A DNA stretch of 64,000 nt from Clostridia bacterium. Its GTDB lineage: Bacteria > Bacillota > Clostridia > Peptostreptococcales > Anaerovoracaceae. The stretch spans positions 1 to 64,000 of the forward strand of contig CABJAP010000019.1 in NCBI GenBank assembly GCA_902363595.1, read 5' to 3'. Below the pieces are notes generated by a model. That model searched no databases and was not told where the DNA came from. It saw only the letters and a list, made by a program, of their open reading frames with translations. The translations under genes and the position numbers were made by a program. Shown here piece after piece: positions 34,979 through 42,946 of this stretch (positions within the stretch are counted from its first letter, which is position 1; each line of letters begins with the position of its first letter).

Positions 34979-35258
34979 CGCTCTCTCCTTTATCATTTAC
35001 GTATAGCTCCACCAATATTATACCATGGAAGTTAAGATTTTAATATGGTTTTTAAGATTTTTTCTCATTCATAATACGATTGAATATTCACAACAAAGAA
35101 AATCTTCGGCCTATGCAGTATGAATATCCCCCAAAGGCCCCGTTGAGGCCAGAGTCAGGGATAAGTCGGTTCCTAAAAGGGGGCGGCTGTAGGCATTGAA
35201 AAAGCGCAGCCAATATTTATCGCAAATGAACGATTTTAGCCGTGCTTAATCCTTTCGA
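34979..35258. other. intergenic region upstream of EBP 2
   Basis: This 280-base gap holds the presumed EBP 2 promoter near 35017-35022, a GGCC hairpin around 35137-35151 and a GGCTG/CAGCC stem around 35186-35213 that might end the metallo-hydrolase transcript. I see no gene or known riboswitch in it. Confidence 0.4.
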
Positions 35259-36938
35259 TCAATTTTGACTTTCCGTATGAATGTCCATATGGTTATCATC
35301 TTCTTCCGTTACCGCAGATCCGAGATTTACCGAATATTTCTCCAATTCTAAGACAATATTATTGATCTCGGCCATCTTTTCAGGAGACATTTTCTCACTT
35401 ACGGCAAGATGGGTGTTGTACAAAATTCCTTCCAGTCTCCTGTGGATATCGGAAATATTCTTTTTCATATTTTCCATGGCTTCGCTGTCCATCGCATCCT
35501 GTATGGCCTGTTCTTTATTGACGATTTCGTCCTTTTCCAGAATGAATTCTGAATTTCCGGAAATAACGATGGGTTCATACCCCAGCTTCTCCTTTACGGT
35601 TTTGGCAAAATCATCTTTTGATTCCTGTTCGCCGTGTACCAAAAAGATATGTTTGGGCTCCCTCTGAAAACCACTGAGCCAGGTTAGCAGTCCATCCCGA
35701 TCCGCATGCCCTGAGAAACCTTCCAGATTATAGATTTCAGCGTTTACCTTGATCTCCTCGCCGAAGAGGGTTACTTCCTTCTCACCTTCCACCAGCCTCC
35801 GTCCCAGAGTTCCCTCCGCCTGATAACCGACAAAAATCACGCTGGCCCTGGCATCCCAAAGGTTATGCTTAAGATGGTGGCGTATCCGGCCGGCGTCGCA
35901 CATGCCGCTGGCGGATATGATCACTTTTGGATGACGGTCATTATTTAAATATACCGACTCTTCCGTGCTGCGCGTAAACTTGAGATTTTTAAAATCCAGA
36001 GGGTTATCCCCTGCAGTAATAATTTCTTTCATTTCTTCGTCAAAGACCTGAGCATTTTTACGAAATACTTCGGTAGCAGTCGTGGCCATTGGGCTATCCA
36101 CGTAGACCATCAGATTTTCCAAATCCCGGCGATAATCTTCATTGTTGTAAAACCGGCTGAACTCGTAAATCAGCTCCTGAGTCCGGCCTACAGCAAAGGA
36201 CGGAATTACCGTTGTTCCACCTCGTCTGGCCGTCTTGACCACAATGTCCATCAAGGTTTTTACATCCATGGAATTTTCCGGGTGGAGCCGGTTTCCGTAG
36301 GTCGTTTCCATGATCACATAATCTGCTTTTTTGATAATCGTCGGGTCCCTGAGAATGGGCCGGTCCATTACGCCCAGATCGCCGGAAAAAACGATTTTGG
36401 AAACATTATCTCCTTCTGTCACCCATAGTTCAGTAATGGCGGAACCCAAAATGTGTCCGGCATCGTTGAATACGATCCGCATCTCCGGATTCAACTCCAC
36501 CAGCTGGTCATAGAGCACCGGTTTGACATATTTGAGGGACTCTTCCGCATCGCGCACTGTATAGAGCGGTTCCACCGGCGGCCGCCCTGCCCGTTCATTT
36601 TTACGGTTTTTCCATTCCGTTTCTTTTTCATGTATGTACCCGCTGTCCCGAAGCATGACTTCCAGCAAATCGGCCGTAGCATCCGTGCAATAGATATCGC
36701 CGCGAAATCCCCGCTTCACTAAAAGAGGCAGCCGGCCGCAATGGTCGATATGGGCATGACTGAGTACCACATAATCGATCTCAGAAGGATCAAAAGGAAA
36801 GGGCTCATGGTTCATTGCCTCCATAGCTTTTCCTCCCTGGAATTGGCCGCAGTCCAAAAGGATTTTATGGTTTTCTGTCGTAATCAGATGGCAGGATCCA
36901 GTTACGCCTGATGCTGCTCCGCAAAATTGTATTTTCAT
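35259..36938 (-). CDS. beta-CASP metallo-beta-lactamase fold RNA hydrolase
   Basis: This 559-aa protein has the metallo-beta-lactamase motif VVLSHAHIDHCGRLP (about residue 60), a second zinc ligand site GHILGSA, a third at FSGDLG, and the beta-CASP segments with SASGMCDAGRIRHHL and the late GFSGHADRDGLL and VHGEQE. This is the CPSF/Ysh1-like group of RNA-processing nucleases. A C-terminal tail of about 90 residues rich in acidic and hydrophobic heptads is additional. GGGAGG eight bases ahead fixes ATG 36938. It stands alone between two catabolic regions and is likely a housekeeping RNA hydrolase or exonuclease. Confidence 0.88.
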   Translation of the reverse strand: MKIQFCGAASGVTGSCHLITTENHKILLDCGQFQGGKAMEAMNHEPFPFDPSEIDYVVLSHAHIDHCGRLPLLVKRGFRGDIYCTDATADLLEVMLRDSGYIHEKETEWKNRKNERAGRPPVEPLYTVRDAEESLKYVKPVLYDQLVELNPEMRIVFNDAGHILGSAITELWVTEGDNVSKIVFSGDLGVMDRPILRDPTIIKKADYVIMETTYGNRLHPENSMDVKTLMDIVVKTARRGGTTVIPSFAVGRTQELIYEFSRFYNNEDYRRDLENLMVYVDSPMATTATEVFRKNAQVFDEEMKEIITAGDNPLDFKNLKFTRSTEESVYLNNDRHPKVIISASGMCDAGRIRHHLKHNLWDARASVIFVGYQAEGTLGRRLVEGEKEVTLFGEEIKVNAEIYNLEGFSGHADRDGLLTWLSGFQREPKHIFLVHGEQESKDDFAKTVKEKLGYEPIVISGNSEFILEKDEIVNKEQAIQDAMDSEAMENMKKNISDIHRRLEGILYNTHLAVSEKMSPEKMAEINNIVLELEKYSVNLGSAVTEEDDNHMDIHTESQN

Positions 36939-37067
36939 AAGTGAGACCTCCCTTATATTTGTACTGTTCTATAGATTGTTTCCATTATACACCCATAGAG
37001 GGGTCCCGGGGAACAGAAAGATTCTGTATGGCAAAATCTTCCGCCCCATCTCTTTACGCAGACAATA

Positions 37068-37106
37068 CAAAACAGCCCCTGGACGAAATCCAAAAGGCTG
37101 TTTTGT
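37068..37106 (-). terminator. terminator of the NhaC-type gene
   Basis: Perfect 11-bp arms ACAAAACAGCC and GGCTGTTTTGT with a 17-base loop lie 25 bases after the stop; the U-run is the 3' arm. Confidence 0.7.
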
Positions 37107-37130
37107 AATGTTGAAAAGGTAAGATAATTG

Positions 37131-38507
37131 CTATAATAAGAATCCGAATGCAATAAACAGGATCACTGCCATAGCTGCTGAAATCGCCGCATATGGAAGC
37201 TGTGACAGGGCATGATCCAGATTTTCCATTTTACATGCCTGGGATGTGAGTGCTGTGCAGTCGGAATAAAAACACGCGTGGCTTCCAAAGGTTCCTCCGG
37301 AAAGAATGGCTCCCAGCACCAAAAGTTCATTGGTCCCGATGGCTGCCGCAAGGGGTATCAGAATAGGTACCGTAATAGCTGGAATTCCCCAGTTGCTTCC
37401 TGTTACAAATGCCAGTCCCGCAACGACGACAAAGGCGATGGCGGGAAAGAGTCCGGCACTCATATAAGGCAGAACCGCGTTGATTACATAAGCGGGCAGG
37501 CCGATTTCATCCAGCCCGGTCTTCATGGTCAGTGCGCAGACGATGATAAACAACATGGGTGTCATAGATGCAAAACCGTTGACAAAGGAATCGCCGAATT
37601 CGGTGAAAGTCAAAGTTTTCGTCGGCAGATACATGATCAACGCTACCAGAATGGCTGCGATCAGCCCGTACAGAACTTCTCCTGTGACGACAGCCACTGC
37701 AATGAGAACGATCATCGGGATCAGAAAATTCATAACTTTTCCGTCCTGAGTGTCCAGTTCTTCTTGGCTCATAACTTTCTCTGATAGGTTGAACTTTTCA
37801 CTCTGCTGAGAATAGACATTGCCGCCTTCCGCAACTCTTTGGTATGCTTTTTTCATGGTGCCCAGTTTGGGAATGATACCGTAGATTGCCAGCGGAACTA
37901 CGATCAGAGCCGTAATTGCATAGAAGATAAACGGCATGGCGTGTATGTAGATAGACATCCCTTCGCCGTACTGCTGCAGTTCTTTTTGGTCGGAGAAGAT
38001 TCCTGCGAAGAAAATCGCCCAGGTGGATAAAGGCAGTAATACGCACACTGGCGCCCCCGTGGAAGCTGTCACGTAAGCAAACATCTCTCTGGGGATTTTC
38101 TGCCTGTCGCAAACGCCTCTCATGGCCGAGGTCAGGGTCATAATATTGAGAGCATCGTCCATAAATACAATAATGCCTAAGAAAAAAGTAGTAATTAAAG
38201 ATTTTTCCGGCTTATTGGCCAGCTTCGCCACAATTTTCGAAAATCCAAAAGTACCTCTTGATTTTTCGAAAAGCATGACCAGGCTTCCAAACAAGCCCAT
38301 GGTGACAAGCATTGACGCATTGTCAGAAATGGTAAAATATAATGCTTCCAAATAAGGCGGGATAAATCCAATCCCATGCGCTACTACAAAGGCCAGCACG
38401 CCGCCGATGATGAGCGGTTCAATGGTTCTTTTGGTCAATAGTGCCATCACAATTACGATCAGCGGCGGCACTAATGTGAGTAATCCATAATCTACAGCCT
38501 GTTCCAA
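37131..38507 (-). CDS. NhaC family Na+/H+ (or substrate/ion) antiporter
   Basis: This 458-aa membrane protein has about 12 hydrophobic helices and NhaC-family segments such as VFMDDALNIMTLTSAMRGVCD, a central GSNWGIPAITVPILIPLA and the late SGGTFGSHACFYSDCTAL. NhaC proteins exchange Na+ for H+; some relatives exchange amino acid-type substrates (arginine/ornithine- or malate/lactate-like). GTG 38516 would overlap the ribosome binding site, so TTG 38507, six bases after GAGGTG, is preferred; this is not certain. It follows the saccharopine-dehydrogenase-like gene 2 in one transcript, with a strong stem-loop between, so it may exchange the substrate of that enzyme. Confidence 0.82.
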   Translation of the reverse strand: MEQAVDYGLLTLVPPLIVIVMALLTKRTIEPLIIGGVLAFVVAHGIGFIPPYLEALYFTISDNASMLVTMGLFGSLVMLFEKSRGTFGFSKIVAKLANKPEKSLITTFFLGIIVFMDDALNIMTLTSAMRGVCDRQKIPREMFAYVTASTGAPVCVLLPLSTWAIFFAGIFSDQKELQQYGEGMSIYIHAMPFIFYAITALIVVPLAIYGIIPKLGTMKKAYQRVAEGGNVYSQQSEKFNLSEKVMSQEELDTQDGKVMNFLIPMIVLIAVAVVTGEVLYGLIAAILVALIMYLPTKTLTFTEFGDSFVNGFASMTPMLFIIVCALTMKTGLDEIGLPAYVINAVLPYMSAGLFPAIAFVVVAGLAFVTGSNWGIPAITVPILIPLAAAIGTNELLVLGAILSGGTFGSHACFYSDCTALTSQACKMENLDHALSQLPYAAISAAMAVILFIAFGFLL

Positions 38508-38532
38508 GTTCTTCACCTCGTTTCATTGCCGC

Positions 38533-38561
38533 CTGCCGGCGGTTTTCAGTTCCGCCGGCAG
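38533..38561 (-). other. stem-loop between the saccharopine-dehydrogenase-like gene 2 and the antiporter gene
   Basis: Perfect 10-bp arms CTGCCGGCGG and CCGCCGGCAG with a 9-base loop but no U-run; likely an mRNA stability or differential-expression element inside the operon. Confidence 0.6.
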
Positions 38562-38587
38562 ACTCACCTTACAAAGAACGCTTAACG

Positions 38588-39817
38588 CTATCCTTCGATG
38601 CACTGTTCCTTCCACTTATATGGATAACCGGTATCCATCATTCTCTTGAGGAAATCTTCTGGATCCAGCTGGTCTGAGAAAATAATTCCCTTATCCATTT
38701 CCACCTGGCCCAGCATAACGGTTCCAATCGCCAGCGGCAGCGCTACATAAACCAGCGCGGTTCCGTAGAGCTTTTTCAATTCAGGACCAGGAGCATTCAT
38801 CTTCGGGCAATTTGCTTTGTATGTCATCTTCTTTCCGTCTTTTTCTCCAGAAACTTCAACGATCAGTTCAATAAAGGCCGTTTTGTCCGCTTCTGCAAGC
38901 TGCTCATCGGTGGCGCCGAAAATGTTATTCTGTGGAGGCGGCACCATGGCTGTTACCACATCGATGGGAGCCACTTCCGTATCGCCTACTTTGACCTTTT
39001 CCTGTGAGCAGAGTCCGGATGCGTAGAAGATTGCCGGCTGGTACATTAAATAATATTTAAAGTCCAGCTCTTTTACGCCTTCAAATGTGGACGGCATACT
39101 GTATATTTCTTCGTGAGAGTGATGGGTTACCGGAAGGGTTCCTACCGGTTCGGGGAAATCGCACATTTCAATTCCGCCGAACGGAGGATATAGTACGTAC
39201 TTTCCGCCTTCCAGTGCATAGGTCGGGCTGGCGCAGTCAACCAGAGCCTGCTTTGGCGACCATCCTGGATTCCAAGGCCTCAGTACCCAGTCGAAGGGAG
39301 CTTCGCCCGGCAGTACAGTCGCTTTACCAATTCTCATTTTAATGCTGTCCACCTGGTCCAGCTTGTTGGCAAATCTTCTAGCCAATACGTTGGTCATGCC
39401 CGGTGCGAATCCGCAGCCGAAAAGCGCGGTTAGTCCGGCTTCTTTAAATTCTTTGCAAAGGGTCAAATCTTCGATGGCTCTTCCCTCCAGGAATTCATCC
39501 CAGTACGGATCGTCAAAGGCAGTATTGATGTAATTGGCTTTTGCTTTTAACGCACCCTTCATGACATATGTAACCATCCACGGCATTACCATGTCTACCA
39601 CAACGTCCACGCCTTCTGCGGCTCGTGCTACATCATCCGGATCCGTGGCGTTGACAGCACCTGTTTTTACCTTCGGGCTTCCGATCTGTTTTGCCACTGC
39701 CTGCGCGGTCTCTTCCTTCAAATCTACCAGGCGAATCTCTTCAACTGCATCTTGTCTTGCGAGAATGGATGCGCATGCTCCACCCTGTCCACCAGCACCT
39801 ACGATTAATACTTTCAT
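38588..39817 (-). CDS. saccharopine dehydrogenase-like NAD(P) oxidoreductase 2
   Basis: This 409-aa protein has the Rossmann motif MKVLIVGAGGQGGACASIL and family segments around FGCGFAPGMTNVLARRF and FGGIEMCDFPEPVGTLPV. It is distantly related to the gene at 17035 and belongs to the group of lysine-type or carboxynorspermidine-like dehydrogenases, so a reversible imine or semialdehyde reaction is expected. Substrate is unknown. AAGGAGG fixes ATG 39817, far inside the longer frame. It is the first gene of a sigma-54 operon with an NhaC antiporter, and the activator gene EBP 3 lies just upstream. Confidence 0.78.
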   Translation of the reverse strand: MKVLIVGAGGQGGACASILARQDAVEEIRLVDLKEETAQAVAKQIGSPKVKTGAVNATDPDDVARAAEGVDVVVDMVMPWMVTYVMKGALKAKANYINTAFDDPYWDEFLEGRAIEDLTLCKEFKEAGLTALFGCGFAPGMTNVLARRFANKLDQVDSIKMRIGKATVLPGEAPFDWVLRPWNPGWSPKQALVDCASPTYALEGGKYVLYPPFGGIEMCDFPEPVGTLPVTHHSHEEIYSMPSTFEGVKELDFKYYLMYQPAIFYASGLCSQEKVKVGDTEVAPIDVVTAMVPPPQNNIFGATDEQLAEADKTAFIELIVEVSGEKDGKKMTYKANCPKMNAPGPELKKLYGTALVYVALPLAIGTVMLGQVEMDKGIIFSDQLDPEDFLKRMMDTGYPYKWKEQCIEG

Positions 39818-39892
39818 TCTCTGTTCCTCCTTTATCCATCGATTATATTTAAGATGAAAATTTATGATTGTATCGCGATGCCTATATATAAC

Positions 39893-39907
39893 GCAAGTGC
39901 CGTGCCA
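39893..39907 (-). promoter_or_regulatory. sigma-54 promoter of the saccharopine-dehydrogenase-like gene 2 operon
   Basis: The minus strand reads TGGCAC, five bases, TTGC, a perfect match, 76 bases before the start codon. Confidence 0.9.
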
Positions 39908-39997
39908 TCTTTTTTTTAGTTTTATAAAACGTTGCAATTCCAACGCTTATTTAGCCTTCCCTATTCCATTTTTATAAAAAACGCCCATTGGAGGGAT

Positions 39998-40041
39998 GAA
40001 AAAAGCAGGGTTTTGTTTCATTAATGAAACATTTTCCTGCT
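39998..40041 (-). terminator. terminator of EBP 3
   Basis: Arms AGCAGG and CCTGCT enclose the inner GTTTCA/TGAAAC palindrome and are followed on the minus strand by a T-run. Confidence 0.6.
40015..40030. promoter_or_regulatory. candidate activator site 1 (UAS)
   Basis: GTTTCA, four bases, TGAAAC: a perfect palindrome 108 bases upstream of the -24 element. The same arms with the same spacing recur at 40065-40080. This copy is also the inner stem of the EBP 3 terminator. Confidence 0.5.
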
Positions 40042-40064
40042 TTCCCATAAAACCCCTCTTATTG

Positions 40065-40080
40065 GTTTCACATTTGAAAC
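40065..40080. promoter_or_regulatory. candidate activator site 2 (UAS)
   Basis: A second GTTTCA, four bases, TGAAAC, exactly 50 bases from site 1, supports a specific binding site, most likely for EBP 3. A further half-site TGAAAC follows at 40096-40101. Confidence 0.55.
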
Positions 40081-40103
40081 AAACGGTTTTAATTTTGAAA
40101 CTT

Positions 40104-41495
40104 TTATTCAATTTGGTACTTTTTTAATCTCCTTGACAAAGTGGATTTGTTCATCTGCAATGCTCGGGCTACGTCGCTGGCCCTCCTGTATTTGTTCATC
40201 ATCGACTCCAGGATATATTTTTCGTATTCTTCCATCAGCTGTTCCATGCTTTTGCCGCTGGCAATGGCATCCGTTGAAACTGTAGACTCAACTGGAATGC
40301 CGATGGCCCGTTCCACTTGGAATTTGGTAATCGTTTCTCCGTCAAAGCTGATCATGATACGTTCGATAACGTTCTCAAGCTCACGGATATTGCCCGGCCA
40401 TTGAAAGCGCTGCAAGAGCTCCATCGCTTCCTCCGTAATGATTTTCTCTAGTTTATATTCCTTATTAAACTGGCGGACAAAGTACATCGCCAGCGCCTTA
40501 ATATCTTTTTTCCTTCCCCTCAGAGGCAATAGTTCCAGCGGCATGATGTTGAGCCGATAATACAGATCCCCTCGGAAAGCTCCCTCCTCAATGGCTTTCT
40601 TTAAGTCACGGTTAGTCGCTGCGATTAACCGGATATCCAGGGAAATCGTTTTCGATCCGCCAACCCGCATCAGTTCCCGTTCCTGCAATACCCGCAGCAG
40701 TTTGGACTGAAGATGAATGGGCAGCTCACCGATTTCATCCAAAAAAAGAGTTCCTTTGTTGGCCATCTCAAACAGGCCCATCTTCCCATTTTTATCAGCT
40801 CCGGTAAAGGCTCCGCCTTCATAACCGAACAGCTCCGATTCCATCAGATGCTCAGGAATGGCGGCGCAGTTGACTTTAATGAAAGGTTTTCCCACCCGCT
40901 TGCTGTTTTGGTAGATAAAATTGGCGAAAACTTCTTTTCCGGTCCCCGACTCTCCCGTCAAAAGGACGGTTGCATCCATCTTGGCGATGCGCCTGGCTTT
41001 TTCCGCAAGCTGTTTGGAAGCTTCGTCTTCTGCGATCATATTGCCCCACATAACGATGTTCTGGCGTTTTAAATATTCTACCTCTTCTTTAATTTTCACA
41101 TTATCGTTATCCCGCTCTTTTAAGAGCTCCTTCAAAGTCAGGGTTTCTGTGATATCCCGTTCCGTACATATGACCAGCTCGATCTTGTCGTTGTGATACA
41201 AGGGCGTTCCGGTTACATATACTTTATCCCCGTCTCCCAGGCTCTGAATGATCTCTTCTTCCTTGCCGCTCTTCAAGGTTTTCAGGGTGATGGAATCGGC
41301 GATAAAGCCCATTTCTTCCAGCTCCTTCATGTTTTTTCCAAGAACTTCACCTCTGGTCAGGCCGCCGGTCTTGCAGGACTCATCATTGAGAAAAAGGGTT
41401 TTCCCTTTTCCATCCGTAATATAGACGCCAACCTTCAGGCAATTTAAAATATCCAAGAACTCCCGATAATGATCTTTTATAAACTTCTTATACAT
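40104..41495 (-). CDS. sigma-54-dependent transcriptional activator, PAS-AAA+-Fis (EBP 3)
   Basis: This 463-aa enhancer-binding protein has one PAS domain (about 10-125), an AAA+ domain with Walker A GESGTGKE, sigma-54 contact GAFTGA, Walker B KGTLFLDEIG, and a C-terminal helix-turn-helix ASDVARALQMNKSTLSRRLKK. It lies upstream of the sigma-54 operon at 38588 on the same strand and is its probable activator; paired GTTTCA/TGAAAC sites lie between. AAGGAG nine bases upstream fixes ATG 41495, 14 codons inside the longer frame. Confidence 0.9.
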   Translation of the reverse strand: MYKKFIKDHYREFLDILNCLKVGVYITDGKGKTLFLNDESCKTGGLTRGEVLGKNMKELEEMGFIADSITLKTLKSGKEEEIIQSLGDGDKVYVTGTPLYHNDKIELVICTERDITETLTLKELLKERDNDNVKIKEEVEYLKRQNIVMWGNMIAEDEASKQLAEKARRIAKMDATVLLTGESGTGKEVFANFIYQNSKRVGKPFIKVNCAAIPEHLMESELFGYEGGAFTGADKNGKMGLFEMANKGTLFLDEIGELPIHLQSKLLRVLQERELMRVGGSKTISLDIRLIAATNRDLKKAIEEGAFRGDLYYRLNIMPLELLPLRGRKKDIKALAMYFVRQFNKEYKLEKIITEEAMELLQRFQWPGNIRELENVIERIMISFDGETITKFQVERAIGIPVESTVSTDAIASGKSMEQLMEEYEKYILESMMNKYRRASDVARALQMNKSTLSRRLKKYQIE

Positions 41496-41606
41496 GGTGA
41501 AATACTCCTTAGCTTTTTCTGCGCCTGATTTGTACAAGTGCAGCTTTCGTGCCAGTAAGAGGATCTATCTTTTATTTCCCGTTTCGTTTTGTCAGTGGCG
41601 ACAGAT

Positions 41607-42584
41607 TCACTCAAGGTATCGTTTGACAGTTGCTTCCGGTATCCCAGTCATTTCAACAATTTTTTCCGGGATCATGCCGCTTCGTGCTATGTTGCAGACA
41701 ATTTCTCTTTCCTTTTCCTCGGCCCGCTCCTCTGCCAGTTTCTCGGCTCGCTCCTCTGCCAGTTTCTTGGCCCGCTCCTCCACCAGTTCTTCCGCCTTCT
41801 CCTCCGCACGAATATCAATAAATTCTTCTTCGGTCAAATACAATGTTAACATATTTTCCACCTCGCTTCCGTGTTGCTCTAAAAAAGATTTTAGAATCCC
41901 TTTTCCCGTACAACTCCATATTGCATGACGAATCGCTTCATCCCGATCCATCCCTTTTTTACGCATATTCCCTCTTACTTCTTCTATAAAGTACGAATAT
42001 TCCCTCAGCGTTCTGCTGCGCAGCAGGATGGGATGTTGTTTATGATAATTGATATTAATGATTTTAACCATAATCTGGCCATAAAGCGAGCCTTCTTTCC
42101 GGAGAAACGCTTCCGACAAATACTGAATCGTTTCAGTGGGGCGCTCCTCCTGGCCATTGTAAAGCACAAACAGGTGCGGTGTAGGAATTTGATAGAGTTT
42201 CTTTTGATAGGCCTTCCTGTTATCCAGTATCTTTTCATAGGTTCTTGCCAAATACACCATCTCGCGCAGAGGTATATTTTCACTCCATGACGATTGGTGC
42301 TCCACAACGGAAAGCAACGCCGCAGAATATTGAAAAGCCAAATCATTCACCTTTTGGTTATAAATCGCATCTTCCAGCGTCACGATTTCCAGTTTCTCTG
42401 TTTGTGCGTAATTCGTCTCTTCCAACGCATTAAACAGTTCTAACGCCTCCTCTTTTTCGCTGAACAACAGACGGAAGATCCGATCCTTAAAATCCCGGCT
42501 GGTACGGTAATACGCCGTATCTTCTTTTATTATAAAATTTGCATGATCCAATTGCAATACATACTCTTCTAATTGTTCCATCAT
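41607..42584 (-). CDS. Rpn-like PD-(D/E)XK nuclease family protein
   Basis: This 325-aa protein resembles the Rpn/transposase_31-type PD-(D/E)XK family (PF12784): it has FKDRIFRLLFSEKEEALELFNALE at the N-terminus, then a Val- and Glu-rich nuclease core, and a long C-terminal region of Glu/Lys/Arg repeats (LAEERAEK units) followed by a short helical tail ARSGMIPEKIVEMTGI. These are recombination-promoting nucleases often present in many copies per clostridial genome. Start is ATG 42584 or 42581 after AAGGAG. It does not belong to the surrounding catabolic operons. Confidence 0.75.
   Translation of the reverse strand: MMEQLEEYVLQLDHANFIIKEDTAYYRTSRDFKDRIFRLLFSEKEEALELFNALEETNYAQTEKLEIVTLEDAIYNQKVNDLAFQYSAALLSVVEHQSSWSENIPLREMVYLARTYEKILDNRKAYQKKLYQIPTPHLFVLYNGQEERPTETIQYLSEAFLRKEGSLYGQIMVKIININYHKQHPILLRSRTLREYSYFIEEVRGNMRKKGMDRDEAIRHAIWSCTGKGILKSFLEQHGSEVENMLTLYLTEEEFIDIRAEEKAEELVEERAKKLAEERAEKLAEERAEEKEREIVCNIARSGMIPEKIVEMTGIPEATVKRYLE
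41717..41788 (-). repeat. three 24-base direct repeats inside the Rpn-like gene
   Basis: Three adjacent 24-base units share CTCGGCCCGCTCCTC-like sequence and encode octapeptide repeats of the LAEERAEK type. Such repeats vary in number between strains. Confidence 0.75.
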
Positions 42585-42740
42585 TCTCTCCTTAGAGTTT
42601 ATTTATACCATTATATGTCATTTGTAAAAATATGTAAAGTCAATTTTTGATATGTTTCATTTTATCTCTCATGATCTGGGGCCGGGGCTGCAATTATCTC
42701 TGCACTGACATAATATCCAACTGGCCGAAACCGTTGAAAT

Positions 42741-42780
42741 TTTACACTAATTTCAGCCAACCTATCAAAATTAGTGTAAA
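42741..42780. repeat. 13-bp perfect inverted repeat
   Basis: TTTACACTAATTT (42741-42753) is inverted exactly at 42768-42780 with a 14-base loop. No T-run follows on either strand, so it is not a simple terminator. Confidence 0.55.
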
Positions 42781-42868
42781 CGGCCCAGCTGGCTGGTAAC
42801 TGGACCGGTCGGCTGGTCAAGTCCGAGGATCAAAACGGCCGTTTCACCGCACCCAGGCAGCGTCAGAC

Positions 42869-42907
42869 AAAAAGGCCGGCCGCGAATGTCCATTTTCGCA
42901 GCCAGCC
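42869..42907 (-). terminator. terminator of the abgB-like/symporter operon
   Basis: A 13-bp GC-rich stem (arms 42874-42886 and 42895-42907, with two or three G-U pairs) is followed on the minus strand by five T, 40 bases after the symporter stop. Confidence 0.8.
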
Positions 42908-42946
42908 CTTCCTTATTATTCCGGCGATCTGCCCGCCGTGTTCCAT

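Larger units (their letters stand above)
42585..42946. other. gene-free region with hairpins
   Basis: This 360-base region has no convincing gene. It contains the perfect inverted repeat at 42741-42780, a symporter terminator near 42869-42907, and several short palindromes (for example GACCGGTC). The upstream part near 42590-42660 is AT-rich and may contain the promoter for the Rpn-like gene. Confidence 0.5.

Noticed and set aside
41717..41788. regular 24-base repeats that look like a small repeat array
   Set aside because: They have no spacers and encode octapeptide repeats in frame within the Rpn-like protein, so they are not a CRISPR array.
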